64,000 nt of DNA from Scopulibacillus_A cellulosilyticus (GCF_042665295.1 NZ_JBHTCO010000004.1:620001-684000); one strand, 5' to 3'. Shown: positions 36,022 through 45,807, numbered from the stretch's first letter. A program made the numbers and translations. The notes: generated by a model from the sequence alone, not told the origin.

Positions 36022-36059
36022 ATTTAGTATGGGATGACAATCTATAAGGAGGTACAGAA

Positions 36060-36320
36060 ATGGACATATTAAAAGTTTCAGCAAAATCAAACCCTAACTC
36101 TGTAGCTGGCGCACTTGCTGGTGTCCTTCGCGAAAGAGGATCAGCTGAAATTCAAGCTATTGGTGCAGGCGCCTTAAACCAAGCGGTGAAGGCTGTAGCT
36201 ATTGCGCGAGGATTTGTTGCACCGAGTGGAGTTGATCTCATTTGTATTCCAGCTTTTACGGACATCTTGATTGAAGGTGAAGAAAGAACGGCTATTAAAT
36301 TAATTGTCGAGCCGAGATAA
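36060..36320 (+). CDS. spoVS: Stage V sporulation protein S
   Basis: SpoVS (86 aa) is a small Alba-like protein needed for spore coat and cortex completion in B. subtilis. MDILKVSAKSNPNSVAGALA and GFVAPSGVDLICIPAF are almost invariant in the family. AAGGAGGT precedes the ATG. Driven by the SigH-type promoter above and closed by its own terminator, so a monocistronic unit. Confidence 0.98.
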   Translation: MDILKVSAKSNPNSVAGALAGVLRERGSAEIQAIGAGALNQAVKAVAIARGFVAPSGVDLICIPAFTDILIEGEERTAIKLIVEPR

Positions 36321-36334
36321 AAAAATTGATAAAA

Positions 36335-36373
36335 AGCAGCCTGTTTGTTCTGTAAAGGACAGACAGGCTTTTC
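36335..36373 (+). terminator. Intrinsic terminator after spoVS
   Basis: AGCCTGTTTGTTC (36338-36350) pairs with GGACAGACAGGCT (36357-36369) including two G-U pairs; TTTC follows. Confidence 0.75.
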
Positions 36374-36392
36374 ACATGGAGGACGGGTATTT

Positions 36393-37316
36393 ATGAACAT
36401 TTTTGATGGACATTGTGATGTGCTTTACCGCTTAAAGGCGGATCGAAAACTATCATTTAATAAAGATAACGGTTTACATATTACGCATGAAAAGTTACGA
36501 AAAGCAGGAGGAAAGGTTCAATGCTTTGCCCTGTTTGTCAGTGATGACGTGCCTGAAGAATCCCGGTTTTCGGCTGTATTGGAAATGATTGATATATTTC
36601 ATAGAGAAGTGATAGAGCCTTATGATGACATGATCTTTGTTAAATCAAAGCAAGATATTAACAGCTTAAAAGAGGGACAAACCGGGGCGTTATTAACGCT
36701 CGAAGGATGCGATGCTATCGGCAAAGACATTATTAAGCTGCGCACGTTGTTTCGTTTAGGGGTAAGATCTGTAGGCTTAACATGGAACCATGCTAATGCA
36801 GCGGCAGATGGCGCAACAGAACCAAGGGCTGGAGGATTAACCGGATTTGGGTTTGAAGTTGTTAAGGAAAACAATCGCCATAAAATTTGGACTGATGTCT
36901 CTCATCTGTCTGAGAGAAGCTTTTGGGATGTCATAGAAACAGCAGATTATCCAATAGCCTCTCACTCTAATGTTAAAGCTCTTTGTGACCACCCAAGAAA
37001 TTTGACGGATAAGCAAATTAAAGCGCTTATTAATAAAAATAGCGTCATGGGAATAACCTTTGTTCCTGATTTTCTAACAGATCGTTCCGAAGCAAATATT
37101 AACGATATTCTTAGACACGTTGAACATGTGTGTGAACTTGGCGGGGAGAATATCATCGCTTTTGGATCTGACTTTGACGGCATTGAACGAACACCAAAAG
37201 AGCTTAATACTTACTCAGATTATCAAAAACTAGCTGAAGCTTGTTTGAAACATTATCCAGAGAAACTCGTTCGAGGATTTTTCTTTGATCATTTTTATCT
37301 AGCATTACCTCAATAA
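36393..37316 (+). CDS. Peptidase M19 (renal-type membrane dipeptidase family)
   Basis: A 307-aa amidohydrolase-fold dipeptidase. FDGHCDVLYRL holds the HxD zinc motif, LTLEGCDAIG the bridging Glu, GLTWNHANAAADG and IASHSNVKALCDHPRNL the further His ligands, and FGSDFDGI the late Asp. ATG 36393 follows ATGGAGG. No signal peptide is visible, so it is likely cytoplasmic. Often found near spoVS in Bacillales. Substrate unknown. Confidence 0.92.
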   Translation: MNIFDGHCDVLYRLKADRKLSFNKDNGLHITHEKLRKAGGKVQCFALFVSDDVPEESRFSAVLEMIDIFHREVIEPYDDMIFVKSKQDINSLKEGQTGALLTLEGCDAIGKDIIKLRTLFRLGVRSVGLTWNHANAAADGATEPRAGGLTGFGFEVVKENNRHKIWTDVSHLSERSFWDVIETADYPIASHSNVKALCDHPRNLTDKQIKALINKNSVMGITFVPDFLTDRSEANINDILRHVEHVCELGGENIIAFGSDFDGIERTPKELNTYSDYQKLAEACLKHYPEKLVRGFFFDHFYLALPQ

Positions 37317-37460
37317 CCTTGAAAATTTTTTTACAAAGGGTTACATTTTAAAAGTGGTAAGGTTATTAAGTAGATTAAAAGGTTTACAATCCATATAGAG
37401 ATAATCATGTTAAACTGGGAGAAACGAATGTAACCTACCTAAGTAAAGGGGAGTAGATAA

Positions 37461-39218
37461 ATGATCAATCAGCTTTCATGGAAAGTCGGCGGCCAACAAG
37501 GGGAAGGGATTGAAAGCACCGGCGAAATTTTCGCCAAGGCTTTATACCGCTTAGGCTACCATCTATACGGGTACCGCCACTTTTCTTCTCGTATTAAAGG
37601 CGGTCATACCAATAATAAAATCCGGGTTAGCACCGAAAAAGTACGTTCTGTATCAGATGACTTGGATATTTTAGTTGCGTTTGACCAAGAAACAATCGAT
37701 GTTAACTTTGGAGAATTGCGTCAAGACGGCATTATTATCGCTGATGCAAAATTCAAGCCGGTTAATCCGGATGAAACCAAAGCGAGATTATTTGCAGTGC
37801 CGTTTACAAAAATCGCCACAGAACTTGGAACATCGCTCATGAAGAATATGGTAGCGGTCGGGGCTTCAAGTGCCGCTTTAGGAATCCCGCTTGAAAGCTA
37901 TCATTCTATTGTTAAGGAAATTTTCGGCCGTAAAGGCGACAAAGTTGTTGAAAGTAATATTCAAGCAATCGAAAAGGGTGCTGAGTATTTTAATAGTGAA
38001 GCAGGCGGCCAAATTGACGGACTAACGCTTGCGCCTGGAGACGGCAAGCAAAGAATGTACATGATCGGCAACGATGCCATTGCCATGGGAGCAATAGCGG
38101 CCGGTGTCCGCTTAATGAGTGCTTATCCGATTACACCGGCAAGTGAAATTATGGAATATTTAATTGATAAACTGCCGAAGTTCGGCGGAACGGTCATTCA
38201 AACAGAAGATGAGATAGCTGCTGCAACAATGGCCATCGGTGCTAATTACAGCGGTGTCCGGGCGTTTACAGCTTCTGCAGGACCCGGCTTATCTCTAATG
38301 GCTGAGTCTATTGGTTTGGCCGGTATGACGGAAACCCCGCTTGTAGTTGTCGATACACAGCGCGGCGGCCCAAGTACTGGGCTTCCGACTAAGCAGGAAC
38401 AATCTGATATTATGGCGATGATCTACGGGACTCACGGAGAAATCCCGAAAGTCGTTATGGCGCCAAGCACTGTTGAGGAAGCTTTTTACGATATGGTTGA
38501 AGCGTTTAACATTGCTGAGGAATATCAATGTCCGGTGATTTTCTTGAGCGACCTGCAGCTTTCACTTGGCAAACAAAGTGTTGATCCGTTTGCTTTTGAT
38601 AAAATTGACATTCGCCGCGGTAAACTGTCGATAGATCAACCATTACCAGAGATTGACGGTAAAGAAAGCTTTAAGCGCTATGAAAACACGGCTGACGGTG
38701 TATCGCCGCGGACAATTCCAGGTATGAAAAACGGCCTTCATCATGTAACAGGGGTCGAGCATGATGAAACCGGCAAGCCGTCAGAGACGGCAGGCAATCG
38801 GAAAATCCAAATGGATAAACGGCTGAGAAAGCTTAATAGCCTAAAGTTTAAAAAGCCGGTTCATATCGACGCCAAACATGAAAATCCTGACCTTTTATTA
38901 ATAGGTATGGGATCGACGCGCGGGGCAATTGAAGAAGCTGGAGCAAGACTTGAAAATGCTGGCATCAGTGTTAACCATGCGCATATCCGGCTCGTCCATC
39001 CATTCCCGGTTGAAGAAGTCAAACCGCTGATCGAGAAGGCGAAGCGTGTCGTTGTTGTCGAACAAAACGCGACAGGCCAGCTCGCTGGTTTAATTAAACT
39101 AAATGTTGGAGAACGAGATAAAATATCCAGCGTACTTAAATACGATGGCAATCCATTTAAGCCGATGGAAGTTTATAACGAATGTAAAGGAGTTGTTTGT
39201 CATGCCAGTCACATTTAA
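37461..39218 (+). CDS. korA: 2-oxoacid:ferredoxin oxidoreductase, alpha (gamma-alpha fusion) subunit
   Basis: A 585-aa subunit. Residues ~1-185 are the gamma domain (VGGQQGEGIESTGEIF); ~195-585 the alpha domain (GNDAIAMGAIAAGVRLMSAYPITPASEIMEY; FTASAGPGLSLMAE). With korB it oxidatively decarboxylates 2-oxoacids such as 2-oxoglutarate, reducing ferredoxin. AAGGGGAG precedes the ATG. The gene overlaps korB by 17 bp. The exact 2-oxoacid cannot be fixed from sequence; the symbol follows usage in the family. Confidence 0.92.
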   Translation: MINQLSWKVGGQQGEGIESTGEIFAKALYRLGYHLYGYRHFSSRIKGGHTNNKIRVSTEKVRSVSDDLDILVAFDQETIDVNFGELRQDGIIIADAKFKPVNPDETKARLFAVPFTKIATELGTSLMKNMVAVGASSAALGIPLESYHSIVKEIFGRKGDKVVESNIQAIEKGAEYFNSEAGGQIDGLTLAPGDGKQRMYMIGNDAIAMGAIAAGVRLMSAYPITPASEIMEYLIDKLPKFGGTVIQTEDEIAAATMAIGANYSGVRAFTASAGPGLSLMAESIGLAGMTETPLVVVDTQRGGPSTGLPTKQEQSDIMAMIYGTHGEIPKVVMAPSTVEEAFYDMVEAFNIAEEYQCPVIFLSDLQLSLGKQSVDPFAFDKIDIRRGKLSIDQPLPEIDGKESFKRYENTADGVSPRTIPGMKNGLHHVTGVEHDETGKPSETAGNRKIQMDKRLRKLNSLKFKKPVHIDAKHENPDLLLIGMGSTRGAIEEAGARLENAGISVNHAHIRLVHPFPVEEVKPLIEKAKRVVVVEQNATGQLAGLIKLNVGERDKISSVLKYDGNPFKPMEVYNECKGVVCHASHI

Positions 39219-40071
39219 AGATTTTCGCAACAAGGTTCGGCCTAACTGGTGTCCGGGATGCGGCGACTTTTCTGTACAAGCTTCCATACAGCGTGCGGCG
39301 GCAAACTTAGGTTTAACACCGGAGAAGCTTGCTGTTATCAGCGGTATTGGCTGTTCCGGAAGAATTTCCGGTTATATTAACTCTTACGGATTTCATGGTA
39401 CTCATGGACGGGTTCTGCCGCTGGCTCAAGGCGTTAAAATGGGAAACCGCGACATGACAGTCATTGCCGCCGGCGGTGACGGCGACGGTTTTGCGATAGG
39501 TATGGGCCATACGATTCACGCGATTCGCAGAAATATTGATATTACTTATATTGTCATGGATAACCAAATTTACGGGTTAACGAAAGGACAAACTTCACCG
39601 AGAAGTGAAATGGGCTTTAAGACGAAGAGTACGCCGGCAGGATCCATTGAATCGGCGCTTTCAATTATGGAAATGGCATTAACAGCCGGGGCAACCTTTG
39701 TCGCTCAAGGCTTCTCAAGTGATTTAAAAGACTTAACTTCCCTGATCGAACAAGGGATTCAGCATAAAGGCTTTTCACTCATTAATGTATTCAGTCCTTG
39801 TGTTACCTATAACAAAGTGAATACTTATGACTGGTTTAAAGAGAATTTAATCAATCTTAATGATATAGAAGACTATGATCCTGCTGATAGAGTAACAGCG
39901 ATGCAAACGTTGATGGCGCATAACGGACTCGTTAAAGGCCTTATCTATCAGAACAAAGAGAAAAAGTCTTATCAGGATGCTGCACCGGGGCTTAGCCAGG
40001 AATCACTTGCCCACAGCGATATTGAGCTAACAGAAGAGCAATTTAAAGATTTAGTCGGAGAATTTATGTAA
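39202..40071 (+). CDS. korB: 2-oxoacid:ferredoxin oxidoreductase, beta subunit
   Basis: A 289-aa thiamine-diphosphate subunit. NWCPGCGDFSVQ is the N-terminal CxxC motif; GGDGDGFAIGMGHTIHAI and VMDNQIYGLTKGQTSPR form the ThDP/Mg site (GDG...N). ATG 39202 follows AAAGGAG and lies inside korA in another frame; the upstream frame from 39103 is not used. A strong terminator ends the korAB unit. Confidence 0.94.
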   Translation: MPVTFKDFRNKVRPNWCPGCGDFSVQASIQRAAANLGLTPEKLAVISGIGCSGRISGYINSYGFHGTHGRVLPLAQGVKMGNRDMTVIAAGGDGDGFAIGMGHTIHAIRRNIDITYIVMDNQIYGLTKGQTSPRSEMGFKTKSTPAGSIESALSIMEMALTAGATFVAQGFSSDLKDLTSLIEQGIQHKGFSLINVFSPCVTYNKVNTYDWFKENLINLNDIEDYDPADRVTAMQTLMAHNGLVKGLIYQNKEKKSYQDAAPGLSQESLAHSDIELTEEQFKDLVGEFM

Positions 40072-40073
40072 GG

Positions 40074-40100
40074 AAACCCCTCACTTGAGGGGTTTTTCAA
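40074..40100 (+). terminator. Intrinsic terminator after korB
   Basis: AAACCCCTC (40074-40082), ACTT loop, GAGGGGTTT (40087-40095), then TTC. Confidence 0.88.
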
Positions 40101-40109
40101 TATGCCATC

Positions 40110-40138
40110 TTTTCTATAAAGCCAATCTTTGCTATAAT
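40110..40138 (+). promoter_or_regulatory. Candidate SigA promoter of miaB
   Basis: TATAAT (40133-40138) with a weak -35 TTTTCT (40110-40115) at 17 bp. Confidence 0.45.
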
Positions 40139-40187
40139 AAACAAGTTACCATTATGATAGAGACCTTTGAAAGGAGGCTTCTTAACG

Positions 40188-41696
40188 ATGAGTGAGACTA
40201 AGGTAAATAATAAGACTGAGAAAGATTATTCAAAATACTTTCAAACAACTTTCCAGCCGCCTTCGCTGAAAGAAGCCAGAAGGCGCAGAAAGAAAACCGT
40301 CCAATTTTTAAATGATTTTAGTATTCCTGAAGATATAAAAGGCATCGGAAAAGATAAAAAGTTTTTAATCCGTACTTATGGATGTCAAATGAATGAACAT
40401 GATACAGAAGTTATGGCAGGTATTTTAAGCGAGATCGGTTATACAGCTACTGATCGTGAAGAAGATGCGGATATCATCCTTTTAAATACATGTGCGATAC
40501 GTGAAAATGCTGAGAATAAAGTGTTTGGTGAAATCGGCCATCTTAAAAACTTAAAAAGAGAGAATCCTAATTTAATTTTAGGTGTTTGCGGGTGTATGGC
40601 TCAAGAGGAATCAGTTGTCAACCGTATTTTAGAGAAACACCAGCACATGGATCTCATATTCGGAACCCACAATATTCACAGACTTCCACAGCTTCTAAAA
40701 GAGGCGCTCTTTAGTAAAGAGATGGTCATGGAAGTTTGGTCAAAAGAAGGCGACGTTGTTGAAAACTTGCCGAGAATGCGTAAGGGTAATATCAGAGCCT
40801 GGGTTAACATTATGTACGGCTGCGACAAATTCTGTACGTATTGCATCGTTCCTTATACACGCGGAAAGGAAAGAAGCCGTCATCCGAAAGAAATCATTGA
40901 TGAGGTCCGCGAACTTGCCCGTCAAGGCTACAAAGAAATTACGCTTCTTGGTCAAAACGTTAATGCTTACGGTAAAGACTTGGAATCCGTTGAAAATTAC
41001 GGTTTAGGCGATTTGATGGACGAAATCCGGAAGATCGATATTCCGCGGGTCCGTTTTACAACAAGCCATCCAAGAGACTTTGATGATCACTTAGTAGAAG
41101 TGCTTGGAAAGGGCGGAAACCTTGTTGAACATATTCATTTGCCGGTTCAATCAGGAAACTCTGATATGTTGAAAATCATGGGCCGGAAATATACGAGAGA
41201 AAGATATTTGGAATTGTTCTATAAAATTAAAGAAGCTGTTCCAAATGCCTCATTTACAACGGATATTATTGTCGGTTTTCCAAACGAAACCGATGAGCAA
41301 TTCGAAGATACAATGTCCTTAGTACGGGAATGCCAGTTTGACGGTGCCTATACGTTTATCTATTCGCCGCGTGAAGGTACACCTGCTGCAAGAATGGAAG
41401 ATAACATTCCTATGTCTGTAAAAAAAGAACGTTTGCAGCGATTAAATGAGCTTGTCAATGAGCTTGCTGCAAAAAGCAATGCGAAATTAAAAGATCAAGT
41501 CGTCGAAGTGCTGGTTGAAGGCACAAGTAAAAAGAATCCGAAAGTACTATCCGGTCATACAAGAACGAACAAAGTTGTTAATTTCCGCGGTCCAAAATCT
41601 CTGATCGGTGAATTGGTTAATGTTCGTGTCACTGAAGCTAAAACATGGACGTTAGATGGTGAATTTGTTGAGAAGGCGGGTGTAAGTGTCAAATGA
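40188..41696 (+). CDS. miaB: tRNA-2-methylthio-N6-dimethylallyladenosine synthase MiaB
   Basis: MiaB (502 aa) adds the methylthio group to i6A37 of tRNA. The N-terminal UPF0004 domain has RTYGCQMNEHDTE with further cluster cysteines in NTCAIRENAE and GVCGCMAQ; the radical SAM domain has the CxxxCxxC motif in GCDKFCTYCIVPYTRG; a TRAM domain ends it. The ~70-residue N-terminal extension is normal for Bacilli. ATG 40188 follows AAAGGAGG. MiaA, which makes its substrate, is also in this window. It overlaps ymcA by four bases. Confidence 0.97.
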   Translation: MSETKVNNKTEKDYSKYFQTTFQPPSLKEARRRRKKTVQFLNDFSIPEDIKGIGKDKKFLIRTYGCQMNEHDTEVMAGILSEIGYTATDREEDADIILLNTCAIRENAENKVFGEIGHLKNLKRENPNLILGVCGCMAQEESVVNRILEKHQHMDLIFGTHNIHRLPQLLKEALFSKEMVMEVWSKEGDVVENLPRMRKGNIRAWVNIMYGCDKFCTYCIVPYTRGKERSRHPKEIIDEVRELARQGYKEITLLGQNVNAYGKDLESVENYGLGDLMDEIRKIDIPRVRFTTSHPRDFDDHLVEVLGKGGNLVEHIHLPVQSGNSDMLKIMGRKYTRERYLELFYKIKEAVPNASFTTDIIVGFPNETDEQFEDTMSLVRECQFDGAYTFIYSPREGTPAARMEDNIPMSVKKERLQRLNELVNELAAKSNAKLKDQVVEVLVEGTSKKNPKVLSGHTRTNKVVNFRGPKSLIGELVNVRVTEAKTWTLDGEFVEKAGVSVK

Positions 41697-42121
41697 CACA
41701 ATATACGAAGAAGGAAGTTATTGCTAAGGCGCAAGAAATTGCCCAAATGATTGCTTCAACAGATGAAGTCGACTTTTTTAAGCGTGCGGAAGAGAAAATT
41801 AACAGAAATGAAAAGGTGCAAAAGTTAATCGCACAAATTAAACTTTACCAAAAAGAATCTGTTAACCTGCAGCATTATCAAAAACATGAAGCTCTTAAGA
41901 AAAATGAAGAGAAAATAGATGAACTCTTAAAAGAGCTTGACAGCATTCCGGTTGTCCAATCATTTAAACAGTCTCAAGAAGATGTTAATGACTTGCTGCA
42001 ATTAATTTCCAATACGATTTCCAACAAAGTCACCGAAGAAATTATTAAATCAACCGGCGGAGACTTACTGGCCGGTCAAACCGGCTCCGCTATCGAATCT
42101 AAAAAAACTCAAGGCTGCTGA
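41693..42121 (+). CDS. ymcA: YlbF/YmcA family regulator YmcA
   Basis: A 142-aa helical protein. The pattern EKINRNEKVQKLIAQIKLYQKE and DSIPVVQSFKQSQEDVNDLLQLI is that of the YlbF/YmcA (Com_YlbF) family. In B. subtilis YmcA forms a complex with YlbF and YaaT (RicA/F/T) that assists RNase Y cleavage and phosphorelay control of sporulation, competence and biofilm. It overlaps miaB by ATGA, so coupled. The C-terminus ends in GC with a Cys, as in the family. Confidence 0.93.
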   Translation: MTQYTKKEVIAKAQEIAQMIASTDEVDFFKRAEEKINRNEKVQKLIAQIKLYQKESVNLQHYQKHEALKKNEEKIDELLKELDSIPVVQSFKQSQEDVNDLLQLISNTISNKVTEEIIKSTGGDLLAGQTGSAIESKKTQGC

Positions 42122-42148
42122 CATTAAACATGTCAGCAGTTTTTTATT
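42115..42148 (+). terminator. Intrinsic terminator overlapping the ymcA end
   Basis: CTGCTGACAT (42115-42124), 5-base loop, ATGTCAGCAG (42130-42139), then TTTTTT. Confidence 0.9.
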
Positions 42149-42313
42149 TTCAGATAAACTGCATTTAATACTTGTATTTATATTTTCAACCAAACAATGA
42201 TTTTATTATGTAAACTAAATGTATTTTAATATACCCAAACATCCTGCCTCTTCATAATATGTAGTAAAAATCAAAATCATTCTTTTTAATGGCTGCATGG
42301 ATATAAAATTTAG

Positions 42314-42342
42314 CACACTAGTTATTCGCCCTGCATACGATG
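42314..42342 (+). promoter_or_regulatory. SigK-type promoter of cotE
   Basis: CACA (42314-42317), 16 bp spacer, CATACGATG (42334-42342), one mismatch from the SigK -10 CATAnnnTA. The same -10 (CATACGAT) also resembles SigE CATACAnT but no SigE -35 is clear. cotE in B. subtilis has both SigE and SigK promoters. Confidence 0.5.
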
Positions 42343-42375
42343 ACAGAGAAGAAGGCAAAGAGGAGGTTTGGACTC

Positions 42376-42927
42376 GTGGCTGATAACGGCTATAGAGAAA
42401 TTATAACAAAAGCGATTTGCGGCAAAGGGAAAAAATTCAGTCAAACAGCACATACTGTTTCACCATCACATAAACCTTCTAGTATTCTTGGTTGTTGGGT
42501 GATTAATCATAAATATAAAACCCATTATCAAAAGGATTGCGTTATTGTAGAAGGTTCATATGATGTGAACATTTGGTACTCTTACAGTAATAATACGAAA
42601 ACAGAGGTTGTCACTGAAACCGTAACTTACCGGGATCAAGTTGCATTAACAATCAAAGATAAAAAGGTGATATCTGATCAATTGGAAGTGGCAGCTAGAA
42701 CGCTGCAAGAACCTAATTGTTTAGAAGCAAATATATCCCCAAATGGCAACAAAATTGTCGCACAAGTAGAAAGGGAATTCCTTGTTGAAGTGATTGGTGA
42801 AACAAAAGTCAGGGTTCGAGTTGATGATGATGATCTCTTTGAAGAAGACGATGATTGGGAAGATGAATTAGAGGAAGCCTTTGAAGATCTGGATTCTGAC
42901 TTTTTAGTCGGCGAAGTAGAAGAATAA
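42376..42927 (+). CDS. cotE: Outer spore coat morphogenetic protein CotE
   Basis: CotE (183 aa) assembles the outer spore coat. YREIITKAICGKGKKF, HKPSSILGCWVINHKY and NTKTEVVTETVTY are the conserved blocks; the C-terminal ~35 residues are very acidic (Asp/Glu). GTG 42376 is chosen because AGAGGAGG lies eight bases upstream and the resulting length matches B. subtilis (181 aa); ATG 42340 is inside the likely promoter. It stands between ymcA and mutS as in B. subtilis. Confidence 0.96.
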   Translation: MADNGYREIITKAICGKGKKFSQTAHTVSPSHKPSSILGCWVINHKYKTHYQKDCVIVEGSYDVNIWYSYSNNTKTEVVTETVTYRDQVALTIKDKKVISDQLEVAARTLQEPNCLEANISPNGNKIVAQVEREFLVEVIGETKVRVRVDDDDLFEEDDDWEDELEEAFEDLDSDFLVGEVEE

Positions 42928-43126
42928 CATCGCGGGGGAGAAGACGGGGATCTTCTTCCTCGTTTTATTGTCTGAAAATTCAAGTGCACTAAAGGATAAA
43001 AGTACAAGTGCAACGAAGCGAGTCTGCGAACAAACTGAATTAGCGAGAATTGTACTCTGAAGTGCTAAGCTGTTGATGTCCCTTTGTGAGGAACAAGCCA
43101 ATTTTTCTTTTCCAAATTCCGTTTCT

Positions 43127-43157
43127 TTGTTTTATACTAAGTATCTTATGTTATAAT
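43127..43157 (+). promoter_or_regulatory. Candidate promoter of mutS
   Basis: TATAAT (43152-43157) with TTGTTT (43127-43132) at a long 19-bp spacing, 38 bp before the mutS start. The rest of the 267-bp cotE-mutS gap shows only a weak GAAGA/TCTTC hairpin just after cotE. Confidence 0.4.
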
Positions 43158-43194
43158 ACTTGTCGAATATAGTCATTGTTAGGAGAAGAAAAGC

Positions 43195-45789
43195 ATGGCA
43201 TATACTCCAATGATCCAGCAATATTTATCGATTAAGGCACAATATCAAGATGCCTTTTTATTTTTTCGTCTTGGTGATTTTTATGAAATGTTTTTTGAAG
43301 ATGCAAAGAAAGCATCACTTGAACTAGAAATAACTTTAACATCCCGGGACGGCGGACAAAATGAAAGAATACCGATGTGCGGGGTTCCTTACCATGCAGC
43401 GAAACAATATATTAAAGTTCTTGTAGAAAAAGGTTATAAGATTGCGATTTGTGAACAAGTCGAAGACCCAAAGACTGCAAAGGGTGTCGTTAAAAGGGAA
43501 GTCATTCAACTGATTACGCCTGGAACGATAATGGACAACCAATCTTTAACCCCGAAGGAGAATAACTACCTGACATCAATTACAGCATTTGATGATGAAA
43601 CATTTGGCTTTGCGATTTGTGATTTAACAACCGGCGAAATGAAAGTCACAAGTATTGCAAGCTGGGAAGGTATTATACAAGAGCTTGCTGCCTATGAATC
43701 AAAGGAAGTTGTCGTCTCTTCCTCATTTGATGAAACAGCGTCAAAGGAGTTAAGTCAAAGGCTCGGTGTGACAATCTCCTTTGAAGAAAATGCGGAGATC
43801 CCGGACACTTTAAAGGCATTGGCAGTCACTATAGATCAAATTAAAATGCAGCAATCACTGGGCCGTTTGCTCCAATATTTAGTTAAAACGCAAAAGCGAT
43901 CTCTGGACCATCTTCAGCCGGCAGAATTTTATGCGGTTCAAGATTATATGGCGATAGATCCAAACTCAAGGAGAAACCTTGAGCTTGTCGCCACAATGAA
44001 AGATAAGAAGAAATTCGGCTCCCTATTATGGCTTTTGGACAAAACAAAAACGGCAATGGGCGGAAGGAAACTCAAACAATGGATCGAGAAGCCTTTGTTA
44101 AATCAAACAACAATTAACGAAAGACTGTCCTGTGTCGAATCATTAATTGATCATTATTTTGAGAGAGAGACCGTCCGCGAGTGCCTGGAGAATGTTTACG
44201 ATCTGGAACGCCTTGTCGGCAGGGTGGCTTACGGCAATGTGAATGCCCGTGAACTCGTTCAATTAAAACAATCGCTAGCGCAAGTACCAGCTGTTATTCA
44301 ATCATTAAATGATATTGAAAATGATGTCATAAAACAATTAGCGGACAGAATGGACCCTTGCGATGATGTTAAAGCAATTATTGATAAGGGAATTATCGAT
44401 GATCCGCCGATATCGATTACTGACGGCGGAATAATTAAAACAGGTTATCATGAGAAGTTAGATCAATACCGTGATATTAGTCAAAACGGTAAAGCTTGGA
44501 TTGCCGAACTTGAACAAGCCGAACGTAAAAGTACAGGTATTAAATCATTAAAAGTCGGTTATAACAAAGTGTTCGGTTATTATATTGAAGTAACAAAAGC
44601 TAATTTAAGGCATTTGCCTGAGGGCCGTTATGAACGAAAACAAACGCTGGCAAACGCTGAACGATTTATAACCCCTGAACTTAAGGAGAAAGAAAAGTTA
44701 ATTCTTGAAGCGGAAGAAAAAATGGTTGATTTAGAATATGAATTGTTTCAGGAGATTAGAAGCCATATTAAAGCACATTCAAAGAGACTTCAAGAATTAG
44801 CGCAGTTAATCAGTCAAATCGATGTCCTGCAAAGCTTTGCGATTGTAAGCGAAAATAATCAATATACAAAGCCGGTATTTACAAAAACCAGAGCAGTTGA
44901 ACTTAAAGAATCCCGTCACCCGGTTGTAGAACAAGTGATGGAGAATAAAATGTTTGTTGCAAATGATTTATCAATGAATGAATCTTGTGATACCCTGCTG
45001 ATAACAGGACCTAATATGGGCGGTAAGAGTACCTTTATGAGGCAGGTGGCTTTATCGGCTATCATGGCGCAAATGGGCTGCTTTGTCCCTGCCGAACGTG
45101 CCGAGCTTCCGATATTTGATCAGATTTTCACCCGGATTGGAGCGGCTGATGATCTTGTTTCTGGGCAAAGCACCTTTATGGTCGAGATGATGGAAGCCCA
45201 GTATGCCTTGTCACATGCAACACAAAACAGCTTGATTTTATTAGATGAGATAGGCAGGGGAACGTCAACCTATGACGGGATTGCTATTGCCCAAGCCATT
45301 GTCGAGTATATCCATGACAAAATAGCTGCGAAAACATTATTTTCAACACATTATCATGAGCTTACCGATTTAGAAGACCGTCTGTTAAGATTAAAGAATG
45401 TCCACGTCAGCGCTATGGAAGAAGACGGAAAGGTTGTCTTTTTACATAAAGTCTTGCCGGGACAAGCCGATAAAAGCTACGGCATTCATGTTGCCAAGCT
45501 TGCAAATTTACCAGATTCATTGATTGACCGAGCAAATGACATTTTAAAAGAATTAGAAGGAAAAGAAGATGCTTCGCTGACTGATCATGCGTTATCTCAG
45601 AATACAGTATCAGAAGATAGTGAGCAGCTGACATTTTTCACAGAGCAGGAAACGAATAAAAAACAAACATCTATTAGTTCTAAAGAAAGCCAGATCATTA
45701 AAACATTGGAATCATTAGATCTCCTGGCTATGAATCCAATGGAAGCGATGAATGAGCTGTATAAGCTGCAAATGGCTTTAAAAAAATAA
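43195..45789 (+). CDS. mutS: DNA mismatch repair protein MutS
   Basis: MutS (864 aa) recognises mismatches. The N-terminal GDFYEMFFEDA carries the Phe-x-Glu mismatch-reading motif; Walker A TGPNMGGKSTFMRQ and Walker B LLDEIGRGTSTYDG are in the ATPase domain. Near the C-terminus EQLTFF resembles the beta-clamp-binding motif used by Bacillus MutS. TAGGAG precedes the ATG. mutL follows 18 bp later, so one operon. Confidence 0.98.
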   Translation: MAYTPMIQQYLSIKAQYQDAFLFFRLGDFYEMFFEDAKKASLELEITLTSRDGGQNERIPMCGVPYHAAKQYIKVLVEKGYKIAICEQVEDPKTAKGVVKREVIQLITPGTIMDNQSLTPKENNYLTSITAFDDETFGFAICDLTTGEMKVTSIASWEGIIQELAAYESKEVVVSSSFDETASKELSQRLGVTISFEENAEIPDTLKALAVTIDQIKMQQSLGRLLQYLVKTQKRSLDHLQPAEFYAVQDYMAIDPNSRRNLELVATMKDKKKFGSLLWLLDKTKTAMGGRKLKQWIEKPLLNQTTINERLSCVESLIDHYFERETVRECLENVYDLERLVGRVAYGNVNARELVQLKQSLAQVPAVIQSLNDIENDVIKQLADRMDPCDDVKAIIDKGIIDDPPISITDGGIIKTGYHEKLDQYRDISQNGKAWIAELEQAERKSTGIKSLKVGYNKVFGYYIEVTKANLRHLPEGRYERKQTLANAERFITPELKEKEKLILEAEEKMVDLEYELFQEIRSHIKAHSKRLQELAQLISQIDVLQSFAIVSENNQYTKPVFTKTRAVELKESRHPVVEQVMENKMFVANDLSMNESCDTLLITGPNMGGKSTFMRQVALSAIMAQMGCFVPAERAELPIFDQIFTRIGAADDLVSGQSTFMVEMMEAQYALSHATQNSLILLDEIGRGTSTYDGIAIAQAIVEYIHDKIAAKTLFSTHYHELTDLEDRLLRLKNVHVSAMEEDGKVVFLHKVLPGQADKSYGIHVAKLANLPDSLIDRANDILKELEGKEDASLTDHALSQNTVSEDSEQLTFFTEQETNKKQTSISSKESQIIKTLESLDLLAMNPMEAMNELYKLQMALKK

Positions 45790-45807
45790 CCATACGGAGG
45801 GTCCGCT

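Noticed and set aside
42340..42375. ATG 42340 as cotE start
   Set aside because: It lies in the likely SigK -10 and lacks a ribosome site, while GTG 42376 has AGAGGAGG and gives the family length.
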